From NCBI GenBank assembly GCA_949128115.1, contig OX421963.1:33711979-33775978 (forward strand): DNA of 64,000 bases, read 5' to 3'. Made by a program: the position numbers and the translations under genes. The notes below the pieces were generated by a model. The model saw nothing but the letters and a program-made list of their open reading frames with translations, searched no databases and was not told where the DNA came from. Source of the stretch: Anaspis maculata (Eukaryota; Arthropoda; Insecta; Coleoptera; Scraptiidae). The first letter of the stretch is position 1; every line of letters begins with the position of its first letter. Of the stretch, positions 35,222 to 47,594 are shown in pieces.

Positions 35222-37407
35222 AGGGACGGACGTCTCGAATAAGATTTACATAAGTTCCTGGAACTAGACGGGAAAGTTTTGCGTCACCCAGAACAGATTT
35301 TGGATGTAAGCATTCCGCTTCTGCTATGTTTGTGCACTGGGTGCACTGGGTATGACTTGGCTGAGGCGGGAAAGACACACCAAGCAAAAGTGGAAGAGTA
35401 TGACATTGACGCCATCTGAAGTAACTGAGGCTCTATAACCGCAGATGCAACCCATCTGAAATGTTGTCGCGGTGGTTTTACGGGGACAGACTTTGTATAG
35501 CAAATGGGGTGACCTCCAAGCTACCGGCTAAGCTTGCGACAATGACTGCAAGGTCTAGTCAACTGAGGCCTAGAGTCCTAATAGATATATGTACTGTGTT
35601 TGGTCAAAGATAGAGGGAAATCCGATTAAATGGAGAAAATTCCACTATTTTCCAATAATTGACCTATGATCAGAATAGTTATTATACTACTAACAATGTG
35701 ATCGAAGGAGAAACCAATTTCCGCTTTCTATTCTGTGACAAAATGTGCGGCTCCGATTCACCACCATAACGAATTTTCCAGACCAGACGGCAAACACACA
35801 ATTCAGTTTTTTATGTCTGAACGCTGTGTTTTGCAGCTCAATTAAAATCTTTCCGTTCGTGCAAAATCCGCAGTCCAGACTTCCAAGTCCGCTGACCGCT
35901 CTGTCCGCAATTACAGGGCAGTAATCGTGACGGTTTTATCGTCGGGCAATAAACAGCCCTCACATCATAATAATAATTGTTATCGAACTGCATGACAAGC
36001 ACATTGACAATACTCCACGCGATCGTGTTTCCGATCGCAGATAGGGCGCCCTATGCCGGGCCCCATGAAACATAAGGCACTTATCTCCCGGCGATCTGCT
36101 AACGCATGTTACTCCACGCTCTCCTGTATGTGTGCGTTCTGGGGGAGAATGGGGGGGGGAGGACGCACACAGCAGAGAGGAGGACAAGGAGGCGATTCCA
36201 AGGGGTTGAGGAGGGATGTTCCCGGAGCCTAATGTCGGATGGGCGGCCCGTAAACACGCCACACTAATACCCCCATGTGCGAGGGGGATGTTGCGGGGGG
36301 GTAATTAATGGAGGAGCCAGTCGACCATAACCGATAATTAATTCCCATTATTCTGAGCGGCCACTTCAAGTTATCCACAGTGGATTAACAATAGTAAATA
36401 AACAGGCGAGGGCGTCGGAGATGACTAGGATTGCTGAAATAGCTGAGTTAGTTTATGGTAATAAAAGCGGCGCTGCTACCCTCGGAGAGGAGCGTCCCTA
36501 GCAAAAAACTGATGACATGTACTCAATCTCGCCCGTCTCATTCTGGAGCTGTGAGTACAAGCTGACAGAAAGAACTCTTTCCCTTTCTCGAGCATCCGAG
36601 GAATGTTTACTAACAATGCAACAGTTCGAATACACGACGTAGAACGTAGACAATCTGTAATGGTTTAAGAAGTTGTGAATACTCAGACAGCGCGAGCAGA
36701 TTGAAGTTTGCCTCACTCATACCGCGATTTCACATGTATCTAACATAATGAAGACCTAGAGTGTTCAAGAATCGATAGATAGCAAATTACTTCGGAATCC
36801 TTCCTGATAGCAACGTGTTCATATAGGTATGCGTTCCTCAAGGCATCTTTGTAGTGTACCGAGTGTTGTACCTAACCTAATATATTCGTGAAATAATCAA
36901 GCATTATTTTCCTTTTTCTAAGTATTTTTTTACAATATTCTCTTGTTTTGATGTGAAACAAATCTTTTGTGGCACTCCAATATTTTCCTGGCGAGCATCC
37001 AGGACCGAAGGAGGATTTTTGGATCCAGACAATTTTGGAAAGTTGGGGCTCGAGCTATGGATACCACCCAAGGGTGTAACTTAGTAAAAAAAATGCAAAA
37101 GACTAATTATGACAAATTGAGAAACCAACTCGCGTCCACAGTTAACAAAAAAATACTGTAGCTTCGTGCCGCACACATACAAAAAATGTACATACATAAA
37201 ATGTCTCCGTTTCGCTGTAACACTTGAGCAATATTACCTGAACAATAAATGCATGCCTTTGCCTTGAGATGAATTCAATATTCTATATTTTTGCCTGGTG
37301 ATTGCATCACAACCTGTGAACTTTCTCTCTGCTCTTTCGATCTATCGCGCTTTTCACTTATAATTTCGTTCTAGCTTCGGAATACAGCTATCAGAACACA
37401 GTGTCTG
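35222..37407. other. No recognisable gene
   Basis: Includes a G-rich stretch near 36120-36300. A few open frames such as 35960-36262 (minus) show no known domain. Confidence 0.45.
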
Positions 37408-37554
37408 ACCTCGGGTTCCACCAAACTTTTATCAACGCGATAACTTGATCACTCTGATAGTAACTAAACGACTGGCCATCCTATTGGCTGGTGCATTGCA
37501 ACTATCAGCGTGATAGATTCAATCGGCTCTTAAAATTTTGGTGGAACCCGAGGT
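37408..37554. mobile_element. 147-bp MITE with ACCTCGGGTTCCACCAAA ends
   Basis: ACCTCGGGTTCCACCAAA is mirrored by TTTGGTGGAACCCGAGGT. The centre has CTGATAG...CTATCAG pairing. Non-coding. Confidence 0.75.
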
Positions 37555-40114
37555 GAGCGTAATAAAAACATTTGCTCAGGGATGATAGCCTTTGAAGATA
37601 CGTGAATAACAGCTAAGCGTTGCTTCATTCAATCAGCATAGCCGTAGGTATAGGTATCACATTATTAAGATCAAGATTCTAATGAGTGAGATATGAAAAC
37701 ACTGAATAACTGAAAAATTGACTAACGGGACAGCTAAAAGAAAACGATCAAAGGACACCAGTTTAGCGTCTAGACCTCATAACGCTCTTTATCGAAAGAC
37801 CGCGAAGCTTGAACGTCCATTATCGAAAAACCCGTTCAGAATCGGGTGTTCCCCACAAGTCCGCAAAAAGACCACCAAAGAGTAAACATGGCTGTGGTAG
37901 GTAGCGGAGGAGTTGGGCTTGAGGTGGAAACGAGGCGCTGTTGTTATTTCTCGCGAACGGATGGCTCATCCCCCAAGACTATTGTCGAAACAAAACCAGG
38001 TCGACAAGCAAAAAGGGTTTTAGTGTAATATCTGGGGACTCGAGATGGAAGCAAAACATCCGCAGGACCAGCGGCTAATGGACGGTCGAGGCGCAAAGGC
38101 GTCCTTACTCCCATCTATAATAATAATTATTATAGGTAGGATATCTATTAGTATTTCGCACCAGTAGTGACCTATCGACGGGGTAGGTGAGCCGTCGTGA
38201 ATATTAGAACATTAGTAAATAATTTGATAAATGGTGCACCTAGCAAGCGAATTGAATATTAAACAGGAATACATAGCCGTTAAAATTTACTTGGGAAATG
38301 TGGAAACGAATGCATTCTTGTGCCGATAACTAATGATGAGATTTTTATATGGCTCCTAAGTGATTAATCATCACTCAACTAACAGTATAGTTACTAACTT
38401 GTCTCTTCACCTACTGTGATCAACAGCGGGATAATAGTTTGAATTTGTAATGTCCAGACAGTTTCAGTGCAGGCATATGTTTAATTTAGCTCAAACATCT
38501 GCGCTTGCTTGGAGTGAAACATTTTTTATTTTCACAAAGATTTCAAGAAGCCACATTCAGTGATTGGCTACAAGCACCTATCAAGGTCAATCACGAAGTT
38601 CTTAAAGAAGCTTTTCGAAAGGACTTGATAATTTATACTGTGAATTGAGAATTGGTCTGTAATTTTGAGTATCATATCACCAGCTGATTTAGAGTTGGAG
38701 CTCATGAATTCAAAATTGTGACACCACACAGGGCGTTTGCATGTGTGTTGAACATTTTTCCTGGCCATGGCTCGTTACTTAGGTACTGACTCATTATTAA
38801 TGAATTTGACCCCATACTGCATCTAACTGTAACTGATTTTGAGCAACCAATAATCAAAGCAAAGCTCATTTGTTGAGCTGGTCAAGATGCAAATAGTCGC
38901 AGTTTATTGAAAGCTGAATAATGTGCCCAGTTTTAAATTCAAGTATCAAACGTATCTGTCTACTAAAATATAGCGTGCGAGAATGATCACTTTCCGCACG
39001 CATTTTGGTGTCAGAAGTAGGGTGTACCGTATGCGAGTAGGAGAACTACTTCTACTCCACGCCACTCCTAGCACTGCTAGAAAAGATCTCAAAATGATGG
39101 GCACTACGAGTTTTTAATTTTCCAAACAGTGTAGGTGGGTAGGTACATGACCAACGCGAACAAACAACACACGTCCCTTGTATAAATGATGATTGTCAGT
39201 TGAATTAGTCCGGGCAGTCGACGGACGGCCACCGAACCCCGGTGGATATTGCGTGACCGTAATAATAAAAAATCTCTTCAGGGGATTTAATAAAAAAGTA
39301 CTCCCCCGACTGATTTATTAAACAATCTTGAACCCAGGCGTCCGAATTTAAATTTCTACGGTGCGAAAAGAGAGAAAAGTGGTGACGAGGCGAGCCCTTT
39401 TACTTTTGGGCGACCGCTTCCAGCGCAGGATGTGCAAACAAAAATATCTAGATACAAATCGTCGCGGTACCTACTGCAAATAAAAATTACGCTCGATTAT
39501 TTCCTCGCCATCAAAAATATCGATTGAATATTGCGGAGTGTAAATATCTGTTCAGTTGAGACACAGCGGCGTGCACTCGGAGGCCCCGAACGAATTAATA
39601 AACTTCATTAAATTCTTTAAATGGTTCTATTGGCATTTGGTAAAGTAAATAAGCGGAATTGGCACGATGGTTGGGAAGAAACAAAGAAGCTTTCCGAAGT
39701 AGGGGAGAATCGCTTGCACTTACAAAAGCAATTTCAAATCGTGTGTGCTTACTGACTAGGCTACAATTTCTCTTCGTTTACTCTTCTGGCGGATTCCTTC
39801 ACCCCTGCTTTGCGACACAACAGACTGGTGACCCCAAAGATATGAAACGAAGCTGAGAACGTGCATAATCATCTAGAGCCCAATGGAGCTTTTCCATCAC
39901 CAGAAGAATCTCACGCACGCGTCGTGTATCATAATTCTCGTAGAAGCAGACAGTTTTTTTGTCTAGAGCGGTCTATGCTTTTGGACCACAGCCTCCCCCT
40001 CCCCAATTTTTTGGCATTGTTCAGTAAGAGCCCCGTAGCAAGAATAATATTTCGCGAGATTTCAAATCTGAAAAAAACATGTCGTTAGAGTTAGAGGTCC
40101 TCTAAGGTCTTAGC
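37555..40114. other. No recognisable gene
   Basis: Only short frames with no domain similarity on either strand. The last 250 bp may belong to the gypsy relic that follows, but I cannot align it to a protein by eye. Confidence 0.4.
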
Positions 40115-41515
40115 AGAGGTCAGAACAAAGCTAACTTGACGGCGGATATAGAGAAATGCAACCTGTTTCCACCGCCCTCAGATACCTTGGTTTTGTCGTT
40201 GACGGCTCTCTGAACCAATCCTGGAAAAGTGAAAGCGATGGTGGAATGACACACGTTCAAAGAATGCTACTGAAATGGAACGTTTTCTTTCATAGTCTCT
40301 ATTCATGATAGAGGCGCTGGTACAGGCGCTTCATATCATATTTTTTCACCCTTACTACACCCCTTAACGGATTCACACAAGGCATCATGAAACAACACGG
40401 AATAGCGTGAGCCGAAAAGGCGGAAGTAGCTATTGTAGCTATTGAAGCCCTAGTGGCTACTTCAGTGCTGGCCAGTCCCAATTTTAAAGAGCAGTTTGTC
40501 ATCGAATGCGACACTTCAAATACTGGACTCGCTGGACAGAGCATCGACTGTCGAGAGCAGGTTATCGCTTACGTCAGCAGGACACTCACTAAAGAGCAAC
40601 TACAGCGGCACAGAGCGTGAATGCCTCGCGGTGATATTTGGGTCTGAGAAATTCTACCCTTACGATAAGAGAACCCGCTTGAGGGTCGTGATCGACCATC
40701 ACTCGCTCTTGTGACTATTCAGAATGTAAGGTCCAACCTAACGACTGGCTTATTGAGTGTCCTCTTATGATTCGCAATATAATGTTTCTAGAGCACCAGA
40801 ACGACTAGCAAAATGTCCCAGAGGCACTCTGTCGTTGACCCCTCAAGAAGGGGGTTGTGTGATGAAACCGTGTCGAAAAATTCCGAAATCCAAGACCAGT
40901 TTGAAGCCCGCTTGAACCGAAGATCTCTAATGAACCCCGACAGTTACCCATCGTAGATAGTGCAAGATGGAAAACTTTCCCAAACAATCCTTATAAAACT
41001 TCCGATAAGAGGAAACGTCCCCGAATGACAACTCCTCGTGTCGAAGAAGCAGCGACAGCCGGTGCTCAAAGCTGCTTATGATAAGCAGACAAATGCGCTC
41101 TTCGGTTCGCTGAAAATCTACGCGCAAATGACCAATTACCGTTACTGGCCAAAGATTCGTACAAATGTAACCAGGTACGTGAAAGCCGTAGTATTTAGGG
41201 CTCGCAAAAAAACAAGCTGCAGTCGAGTTGATGAACAACGGATGAAAAGTTCGATTTTTGTGGCATGTAGTCTCCATTGACATCATGGGCCTATTGCGAA
41301 AGAGCTTCAGAGGGTTTTGTTACCTCGAAGTGGATTTTTTTTTCATCTGATGTACGGGGTAGATTGTAGATTAGAGGTGGTCGTTTGGTCTCGGAGGATC
41401 CTTTCTGCACTGCGACCTATAGGATCTTTTGTACGTGTGATGTACCGGGTGCTTTAATTCATCACCGACAACGGTTGCTGATTTGTGAGTAAAAAATTTC
41501 GCGAGTTTGCAGCGC
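40115..41515 (+). pseudogene. Degenerate Ty3/gypsy pol: RT tail, RNase H, integrase
   Basis: In order on the plus strand, with frame changes: NLTADIEKCNLF and RYLGFVVDGSLNQSW (end of reverse transcriptase); ASPNFKEQFVIECDTSNTG, VIAYVSRTLTKEQ and ERECLAVIFGSEKFYPY (RNase H, 40420-40712, DHHSLL at its end); KIYAQMTNYRYWPKIRTNV then TRYVKAVVF (integrase HHCC region); and HHGPIAKELQRV with FITDNGC (integrase core). At least five frameshifts or stops occur, so no product is made. Intact elements of this type copy themselves through RNA. No LTR could be paired with it here. It is unrelated in sequence to the integrase scrap at 16.4 kb as far as I can tell. Confidence 0.85.
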
Positions 41516-42798
41516 ATTCCCTACTTGGGCGTCAAAGTTCTGTGGCGTATTTGCTGCTTCTTATTTTCTGAATGTCTCGGGTAATCCTACAGAAGGAGGA
41601 TTTGTTGAGTTTCGTGACATACAAGAGACGGTCGGCTGTGCAATACTCGCGCGTCACCGCACCGCACCGTCTTTCTCTGAAGACAGAAGATGTAGATGGT
41701 TCTAGCTGGTGGTGTAAGTAGGACGGAAAGAAAGGAATAATCAACGGTTTATTGGCAGAATACATACAAAAAGGTATTGACAGGTGATACCGTCTGGTTT
41801 CGTTGACAAGTTTGAGCCGCTTATTGCTCCGGGGCTAGGAGGCAAGCTCCTAGGGCATTTACCCCTTAGCTGATGTTAGCCCAAGACTAGCTCGTGTGGG
41901 TTCGGGCAGAGAATGTTCGGGTCATGAGAATTCGTGCTTCACGGTAGGAATAAAAAGGAAGAGAAGAGTTAACAGTATGATGTATTAAACAAAGGTAACA
42001 AATACAAGAATACATAGCAAATTGTACGATCTCTGCAGCGAACAATAATATGGAAAATGTGGGTACTTATCCGGCAGAATGATTCCAGTCCATGAGTGAA
42101 GCTCAAGAAGATCTGGTTGTCCCCTTGTGCTGGTCAGTCTGGCGAAGGAAGAGGTCTAAAGTGGGGCGCCACCAGTGTTGAAACGGGACGGAAGGACTCA
42201 GGCGAGAATCCTGACGGCACACTGGAACCAGCCGGGCAATCTTCCAGCAAGACAGCTCCACCTAGAACACATCACAGGAATCAGAGACAAATGAGTACAC
42301 ACTTTTCCCGGTCAAAATTTAGAAATAATTTAGATAACATTGTCGAAAAAAGTAGTCAAACAGGTATCAGCGTCAACCACGCTACAGATAATTTCGACTG
42401 AAGCACTGGCAGCTCGACAGCTATGCGAGGCCAAGCAAAATTGACATGAATAAAAGCTTGCAAACAAAAGTTCACTCAACTTGAGACCGTGGATGGAAAA
42501 GAACCAGACCGAAGACCAACTCAGCCTAGGATGTGTCACATCTGATGGCATACGAATCAGGGCGTACTCTCTGTATTCTGCCACCTGCTGGTGCAGAGCT
42601 CACGGATGATTGAGCGAGAGCCAAGACAGATGGACACTGGCAGGAAACGTCAATTGCGACAGAATGGCGACGGACGAGCTTGAAGACAGTAAAGATTGAT
42701 GATGTGATGATGAAGGACAACTAGAGGACGTAGCCATGGATGCTGCGGTGATGCATGGGGCCTGAGAAAGAACATTTCGACAGCAGGAAATGCAGGTA
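41516..42798. other. No recognisable gene
   Basis: May include the 3' end of the gypsy relic. The open frames at 42096-42401 (plus) and 42330-42584 (minus) have no recognisable domain. Confidence 0.4.
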
Positions 42799-42926
42799 CA
42801 GTTGCGACCTCATAAAAGTTTACACCGACGACAATCGTGTGGCCATGCTTATTCAAAATCACGTCAAAATTGAACTAGCATGGCCACTCGATCGCCGTCG
42901 GTGTAAAATTTTATGAGACCGCAACT
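42799..42926. mobile_element. ~130-bp palindromic MITE
   Basis: CAGTTGCGACCTCATAAAAG with TTTACACCGACG is mirrored by CGTCGGTGTAAAATTTTATG and AGACCGCAACT. The centre carries GTGTGGCCATG / CATGGCCAC. Confidence 0.7.
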
Positions 42927-42968
42927 TTACGGCAGAAACCGAGGCAGGAACTGAACGGATAGGCTGGC

Positions 42969-43090
42969 TTCAATTTTTTTTTTGTGTTTTTACTGACTTC
43001 TTACACACGTACTAGTAATCCAAAGGTCGTAGGTTCGATCCTCGCCGGGATCCTTCAATTTTTTTTTGTGTTTTTACTGACTTCTTACAT
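42969..43090 (+). repeat. 83-bp tandem duplication carrying a tRNA B-box-like sequence
   Basis: CTTCAA, a T tract and GTGTTTTTACTGACTTCTTAC occur twice, at 42969-43006 and 43052-43088. AATCCAAAGGTCGTAGGTTC and GATCCTCGCCGGGATC lie between the copies. That middle part matches the tRNA-like sequence at 50628-50697. Confidence 0.65.
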
Positions 43091-43533
43091 ATTTTTCGTA
43101 AATCTACGTTCATATACCTATCTCAAGTACATACCATAGCCTTTTGTTTTCTTTGATTTTAATGAAATTACCATCAAGTATAGAGATGTTACACACAAAA
43201 GATGGCCCTGAAGAAATGTCGGAAAACTCGAGTTCCGCACTTTTCCGCACTCTAACGTATGCATCATTTTAATCTGGTGGACTTACTCTTTACCATGGCA
43301 CATCGTACTTTTCGGGGCAATTTAAGGCAATTTTGCAATCAATTGTTGAAGTAATCATTGTAAAAAAAAATCGAAATAAAGTTATTGTCGTCAGCGGTCA
43401 AACAGGGAGCATGAACTTTGTAATTGAAGCATGTAGTTTGCGAGACATGTGTGGTGCAACCCACCTAGACCAATCGAGATCGGTAGCAACCAGCGTTCCA
43501 ACATGTGGGCGTAATTTTTGAGCACAAGACGCC
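43018..43533 (-). mobile_element. 3' end block of the RAG1/Transib-like element, minus orientation
   Basis: Matches 50212-50690 in reverse complement over about 450 bp. Landmarks are GATGGCCCTGAAGAAATGTC, AACTCGAGTTCCGCACTTTTC and CGAAATAAAGTTATTGTCGT, then CGATCTCGATTGGTC. The two blocks are inverted with respect to each other and lie beyond oppositely oriented transposase remnants. This looks like a shared 3' end rather than the terminal inverted repeats of one 7.6-kb element. Confidence 0.6.
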
Positions 43534-43879
43534 TTATAAAAAAATTATGTTGCACCAAATAAATCTGAGAAAATCTCAATCCGTTTGAGTCATCAGGGAA
43601 ATAATCTGGTCGAAATATCCCTATACCTGATATATTCTCCTTCCGATGATAGCATAGGTATCAGAACCGGTCGTCAATAATAAACTGACCTAAATGGAAA
43701 TAAAAATTCGTAGTTTGCTGCTTTCCCTTAGTGAAGTTATATGATCACACGTTGCCCACCACCGGCAAGAATATGTGAGAATTCCACAACCTTTTATCAT
43801 TACTAAAGATGGCCTTATACGGCAAGGTCAAAATGCATTTTAAATAAAAAATTGTTTTGAAGAGACTAAGAGTACCTTT
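43534..43879. other. Gap between 3' block and transposase remnant
   Basis: No recognisable sequence. On the minus strand AAAAGGTTAGT at the end of the transposase frame could be a splice donor into this stretch. Confidence 0.3.
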
Positions 43880-44655
43880 TTATTTTGTAAATGAAAAGAT
43901 ATGGACTAACCTTTTCTGACAATGATTTTTAAAGTTTACAACCATCTTTTGAACATCAAAATTCAACAACTCAATGGCCTCTGGTAGAAGCTCTTTGCTT
44001 TTCACAGTGCATAACTTTCTCATGCTAGATATCAGAGGATCTGATGCCAGTAGAAGGCTGTGGAGTACATCTTTGTTATTTTTCACCCTCGATACTTTCC
44101 GTGAGTGATTCTCTCTGTAAGCACGGAATAGCTTGTGATTCGTTTCCTGGGCCTCCTCACTGAGCTGCCCGATTGGCACAATTGCATGTTTCACAATTTC
44201 CGCGCCGTGTATCAACAGTTTGTGGACGGAGGCAGGCATGTAGTACCATTCGTAGAGAGATACGTAAAGATTGGCGGTTTCCGAAGAATATTTATGAAAT
44301 TTCTCGGTGTTAATTTTGCAGCCAGATGCAATCGCTTGCAAGATTACGGACATCCGTTTGATCAGCCTGGCGTCTAGTCCTGTAATCTGCGCCGACAATT
44401 GAGGATCAGCGAAAAACCGTCTCGCTGTATTACCGTCATTAGAAGTGCCTTGTCCCGGTTTGATGACGTCAACTCATATTCCGATCTTGCTTCTGAATCC
44501 GTCCTAAATAGTCTTTTTCCTCCTTCCCCTTTGTTCTTTTTGTACCGTACTTCTTGCAGACCAAGCTTTGGAGTCGAGGTTGTACGCAATGTGCAAGAGA
44601 CATTCGAAACTGCGAATCCAGGCGTGCAGCGATGATAGGCCGAACGAATAAAATT
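43880..44655 (-). pseudogene. RAG1/Transib-like transposase, C-terminal half
   Basis: The minus frame is in register from 44665 to 43880, broken by TAG at 44504-44506 and TGA at 44474-44476. It reads VKEEFYSFGLSSLHAWIRSF, GQGTSNDGNTARRFF, ITGLDARLIKRMSVILQAIA, YVSLYEWYYMPASVHKLLIH, VPIGQLSEEAQETNHKLFRA and KDVLHSLLLASDP. This matches the C-terminal core of RAG1 and Transib transposases: SEEAQETNHKLFR aligns with the segment holding RAG1 catalytic Glu962 (SEGNESGNKLFR), and KDVL...L matches EDVL downstream. The family carries out DDE-type cut-and-paste transposition, and V(D)J recombination in jawed vertebrates. Two stops and loss of the middle of the protein make it a pseudogene. The N-terminal half lies beyond the inserted LINE at 48543-49581. 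Confidence 0.8.
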
Positions 44656-44667
44656 CTTCCTTGACTG
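44656..44667 (-). repeat. LINE target-site duplication, 3' side
   Basis: CAGTCAAGGAAG on the minus strand. It continues directly into the transposase frame VKEEFYSFGL and pairs with 48531-48542. Confidence 0.65.
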
Positions 44668-44885
44668 CTTTTTTATGCACCCGTTTTTTTTATTAACCCC
44701 AATAAATTATTCATAATCTGTCAAAATAATACCAATAAATGAATGCTATATCTAAATTAAAATGAGGAGAATTGTGAACCTACATTAAGGTTTTCAATAT
44801 ATAACAAATAAATAAATAGTACACAACGAAAATTCAACTTCTAATACGTGATGGAAGAGTAGAGCAGAAGAATTGGAAGACGAAA

Positions 44886-47594
44886 TCATCGGGGGTCCAC
44901 TAGTTCCAGAGGTGTTAAGCGCTTCAAGCGGTAAGTTTGACAACTGTTGTCAAGCAAGTTCACCGCCAGTGGATTGGGATGTCGCTCGAGTCGTGTCAAA
45001 TACTTGGAACTTGCCTGCTGTGCCTCTTCACGTACAGTCGGTATTCGGAGGTCCTGGTGTAGGGATGCATTTGTCACAAACCATGGTGAATTCGTGATTG
45101 TTCTCAAGACCTTGGACTGAAATCGTTGTAAAATTTCCAAATTGGAGACACTGGCTGTTCCCCACAGTTGGATTCCGTATGTCCACACCGGCTTCAGTAT
45201 CACCTTGTAAACAGCGACTTTATTTTCCAATGAAAGTGAAGATCCACGACCAACGAGCCATTGCATGTTTGAGAACTGGATCCCGAGCTGTTTCCTCTTC
45301 GTAAAGATGTGCTTCTGCCAAGTTAGCCGTTTGTCTAGGTGGATACCTAAGTATTTCGCACTATTTTCTTGCGGCAGCGGAGTGTTATTGAGAGAAACAG
45401 GGGGGCAGATTTGTCGACGTAAGGTGTAAGTGACGTGTGTAGACTTAGTCTCGTTGGCCTTGATCCTCCACTTCCTCATCCACTCCTGTAGACAGTCCAG
45501 CGAGCTCTGAAGATGGCGTGATGCTGTTGTAGCGTCGCTGCTGGTCGCCAGCAGGGCTGTGTCATCCGCATATGTCGCAGTGGAGGTGGTTTCCGAAGTC
45601 GGTATGTCACCGGTGTAGATCTGGTAAAGCACTGGACCGAGGACACTGCCCTGCGGCACCCCAGCCTGTATCGGGAACAGTTTCGTGGTTTCGTCGTTGA
45701 ATTTTACGTAGAAAAATCTGTCCGTGAGGTAGCTCCTCAAGACCTGATAAAATGAATGTGGGATCTTAGATTTTAACTTGAACAGTAGACCACGGTGCCA
45801 GACTCGGTCGAAGGCTTGGGAGATGTCCAAGAAGGCCGCTGAACAGTATTCCTTCTTTTCGTGCGTGCTGTTTATGATCTTGACCAGGCGGTGCACTTGT
45901 TCGATAGTCGCATGCTTTTCTCTGAATCCAAATTGATGTTCTGGAATGACTGCGTTAGCTTCAAGTATGGGCTTGAGCCTTTGTAGGAAAAGTTTCTCAA
46001 ATATCTTGGATAAGGTAGGTAAGAGGCTTATCGGGCGGTATGACGTTACTTCCGCAGCAGGTTTGCCTGGTTTAGGAATGAGAATAACTTGAGCTACCTT
46101 CCATTGTGAGGGGAAGTGTCCCACCCTCATGATTGCATTGAATATGTGGGTGATTTTCATCAGTGCCACGTCAGGAAGTTCCTTCAGCACTTTACCGGTG
46201 ATAAGATCATATCCAGGCGTTTTCTTGATGTCCAGTTTCCACATCATGGTCTTGACTTCGTGGATTTTTATTGGTCTTACTGCCGGTGACAACTGGTGTG
46301 GTGATTCCAGGCAGGTTCTTATGTCTTCCTCTTCTTCTGCAGTCAGGTTTGAGGGATGTGGTTTAAAGACTTCAGCTAGATGTAGAGCGAAGGTATCTGC
46401 TTTCTCTTCGTCATTACGAGCCCAGCTTCCGTCATTTTTTCTAATTGCAGGAGTGGGTTGTGTAGCTTGGTGTTTGAGTTTTTTTGTGGCTTTCCATAGG
46501 GAGTACTCAGTAGCTTTAGTTGGTGATAGATTTTCCAAATAATTTTGGATGTTTTGATTTTTCTTGTCCAGCAGCAGCTTTTTTAAGTGTCTTGTAGCTT
46601 TGTTCAGATTGGCTTTATCTTGAGGTGACCTTGTTATCATCCATGTTCTTCTGAGTTTTCTCTTTTGACGTACTGCTTCCTTGATTATTTCAATACATTT
46701 GTTTTTGATCATTGTGGATGTCTCATAGGCCTCTGGTGTAGATTCCCATGCGGCGGACTGTATACTGTGGACTAAGTCTTCAACTGCCGTATCAATTTCA
46801 TCAGCTGATTTCAGTGGGGCATCCAAGATCAGCTTTTCTTCAATTTTGGTTTTGAATTTGGACCAGTCTGTTCGTTTGCTGCTGAGTGATGCTGGTTTTG
46901 GTTTGCTTATTATTCTGGTGCTAAGTGTTATCATTACCACCGAATGGTCTGATGACAGGTCTAGATTTTCTTCTACCAGGACATTTCCGATTGATACCCC
47001 TTTGGTGACACAGAAATCTACCAAGTCAGGAGTTTTATTAAGATCAGAGGGCCAGTACGTTGGTTTACCAGTAGATATGTGACTGTAATTGTTGGCGTCC
47101 ATGCATTTCAACAATTCACGGCCTCTTGTTGTCACTAGTCTTGAACCCCATCTTGTGTGCTTGGAATTATAGTCTCCCCCAACCAAGAATTTATTGCCAA
47201 GTGTAGAGAAAAATAAATCGAATTGTTCCTTCTTTATTGCATGTCGTGGTGGACAGTAAATTGATGAGATCGTGATTTTTCCTAGCCAGTCTTCCACTAC
47301 TACATTTGCGGCTTGGATATGATCAGTTCGGTAGTTTTCGCCCTCATAGTGTTTTATGGTACTTCTTATAATTACAGAACTTCCGCCGTGAGCGTTTCCA
47401 CTAGGATGTGTAGAGTGATAGATGTTATAGTTTGGTATTTTAAGGAAGCTTCTACTGGTAAAGTGAGACTCCGAGACAAGAACTACGTCAAGATTGTGAG
47501 ATTTGATAAAATTGATTAGCTCAAGACTGTGTTGGGTTAGACCATTTGCATTCCAAATGGCTATTTTGAGAGTATTTGCTTCGGTTTTCGCCAT
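44886..47594 (-). CDS. LINE ORF2: endonuclease and reverse transcriptase
   Basis: 902 residues. The N-terminal APE-type endonuclease (about 9-235) has the metal and catalytic motifs IWNANG (Asn15/17), VSESH (Glu42), GGDYNSKHTRWGS and LSSDHS. It would nick target DNA to prime reverse transcription. The reverse transcriptase (about 480-760) has SYRPISLLPTLSKIFEK, AFLDISQAFDRVWH, GVPQGSVLGPVLY and ATYADD with the catalytic pair Asp677/Asp678. The order and the absence of an RNase H domain after the RT point to the Jockey clade. Length is normal for the clade. Its ATG overlaps the ORF1 stop as TAATG, so translation probably depends on termination-reinitiation. No internal stop or frameshift is present; activity is inferred. 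Confidence 0.95.
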   Translation of the reverse strand: MAKTEANTLKIAIWNANGLTQHSLELINFIKSHNLDVVLVSESHFTSRSFLKIPNYNIYHSTHPSGNAHGGSSVIIRSTIKHYEGENYRTDHIQAANVVVEDWLGKITISSIYCPPRHAIKKEQFDLFFSTLGNKFLVGGDYNSKHTRWGSRLVTTRGRELLKCMDANNYSHISTGKPTYWPSDLNKTPDLVDFCVTKGVSIGNVLVEENLDLSSDHSVVMITLSTRIISKPKPASLSSKRTDWSKFKTKIEEKLILDAPLKSADEIDTAVEDLVHSIQSAAWESTPEAYETSTMIKNKCIEIIKEAVRQKRKLRRTWMITRSPQDKANLNKATRHLKKLLLDKKNQNIQNYLENLSPTKATEYSLWKATKKLKHQATQPTPAIRKNDGSWARNDEEKADTFALHLAEVFKPHPSNLTAEEEEDIRTCLESPHQLSPAVRPIKIHEVKTMMWKLDIKKTPGYDLITGKVLKELPDVALMKITHIFNAIMRVGHFPSQWKVAQVILIPKPGKPAAEVTSYRPISLLPTLSKIFEKLFLQRLKPILEANAVIPEHQFGFREKHATIEQVHRLVKIINSTHEKKEYCSAAFLDISQAFDRVWHRGLLFKLKSKIPHSFYQVLRSYLTDRFFYVKFNDETTKLFPIQAGVPQGSVLGPVLYQIYTGDIPTSETTSTATYADDTALLATSSDATTASRHLQSSLDCLQEWMRKWRIKANETKSTHVTYTLRRQICPPVSLNNTPLPQENSAKYLGIHLDKRLTWQKHIFTKRKQLGIQFSNMQWLVGRGSSLSLENKVAVYKVILKPVWTYGIQLWGTASVSNLEILQRFQSKVLRTITNSPWFVTNASLHQDLRIPTVREEAQQASSKYLTRLERHPNPLAVNLLDNSCQTYRLKRLTPLELVDPR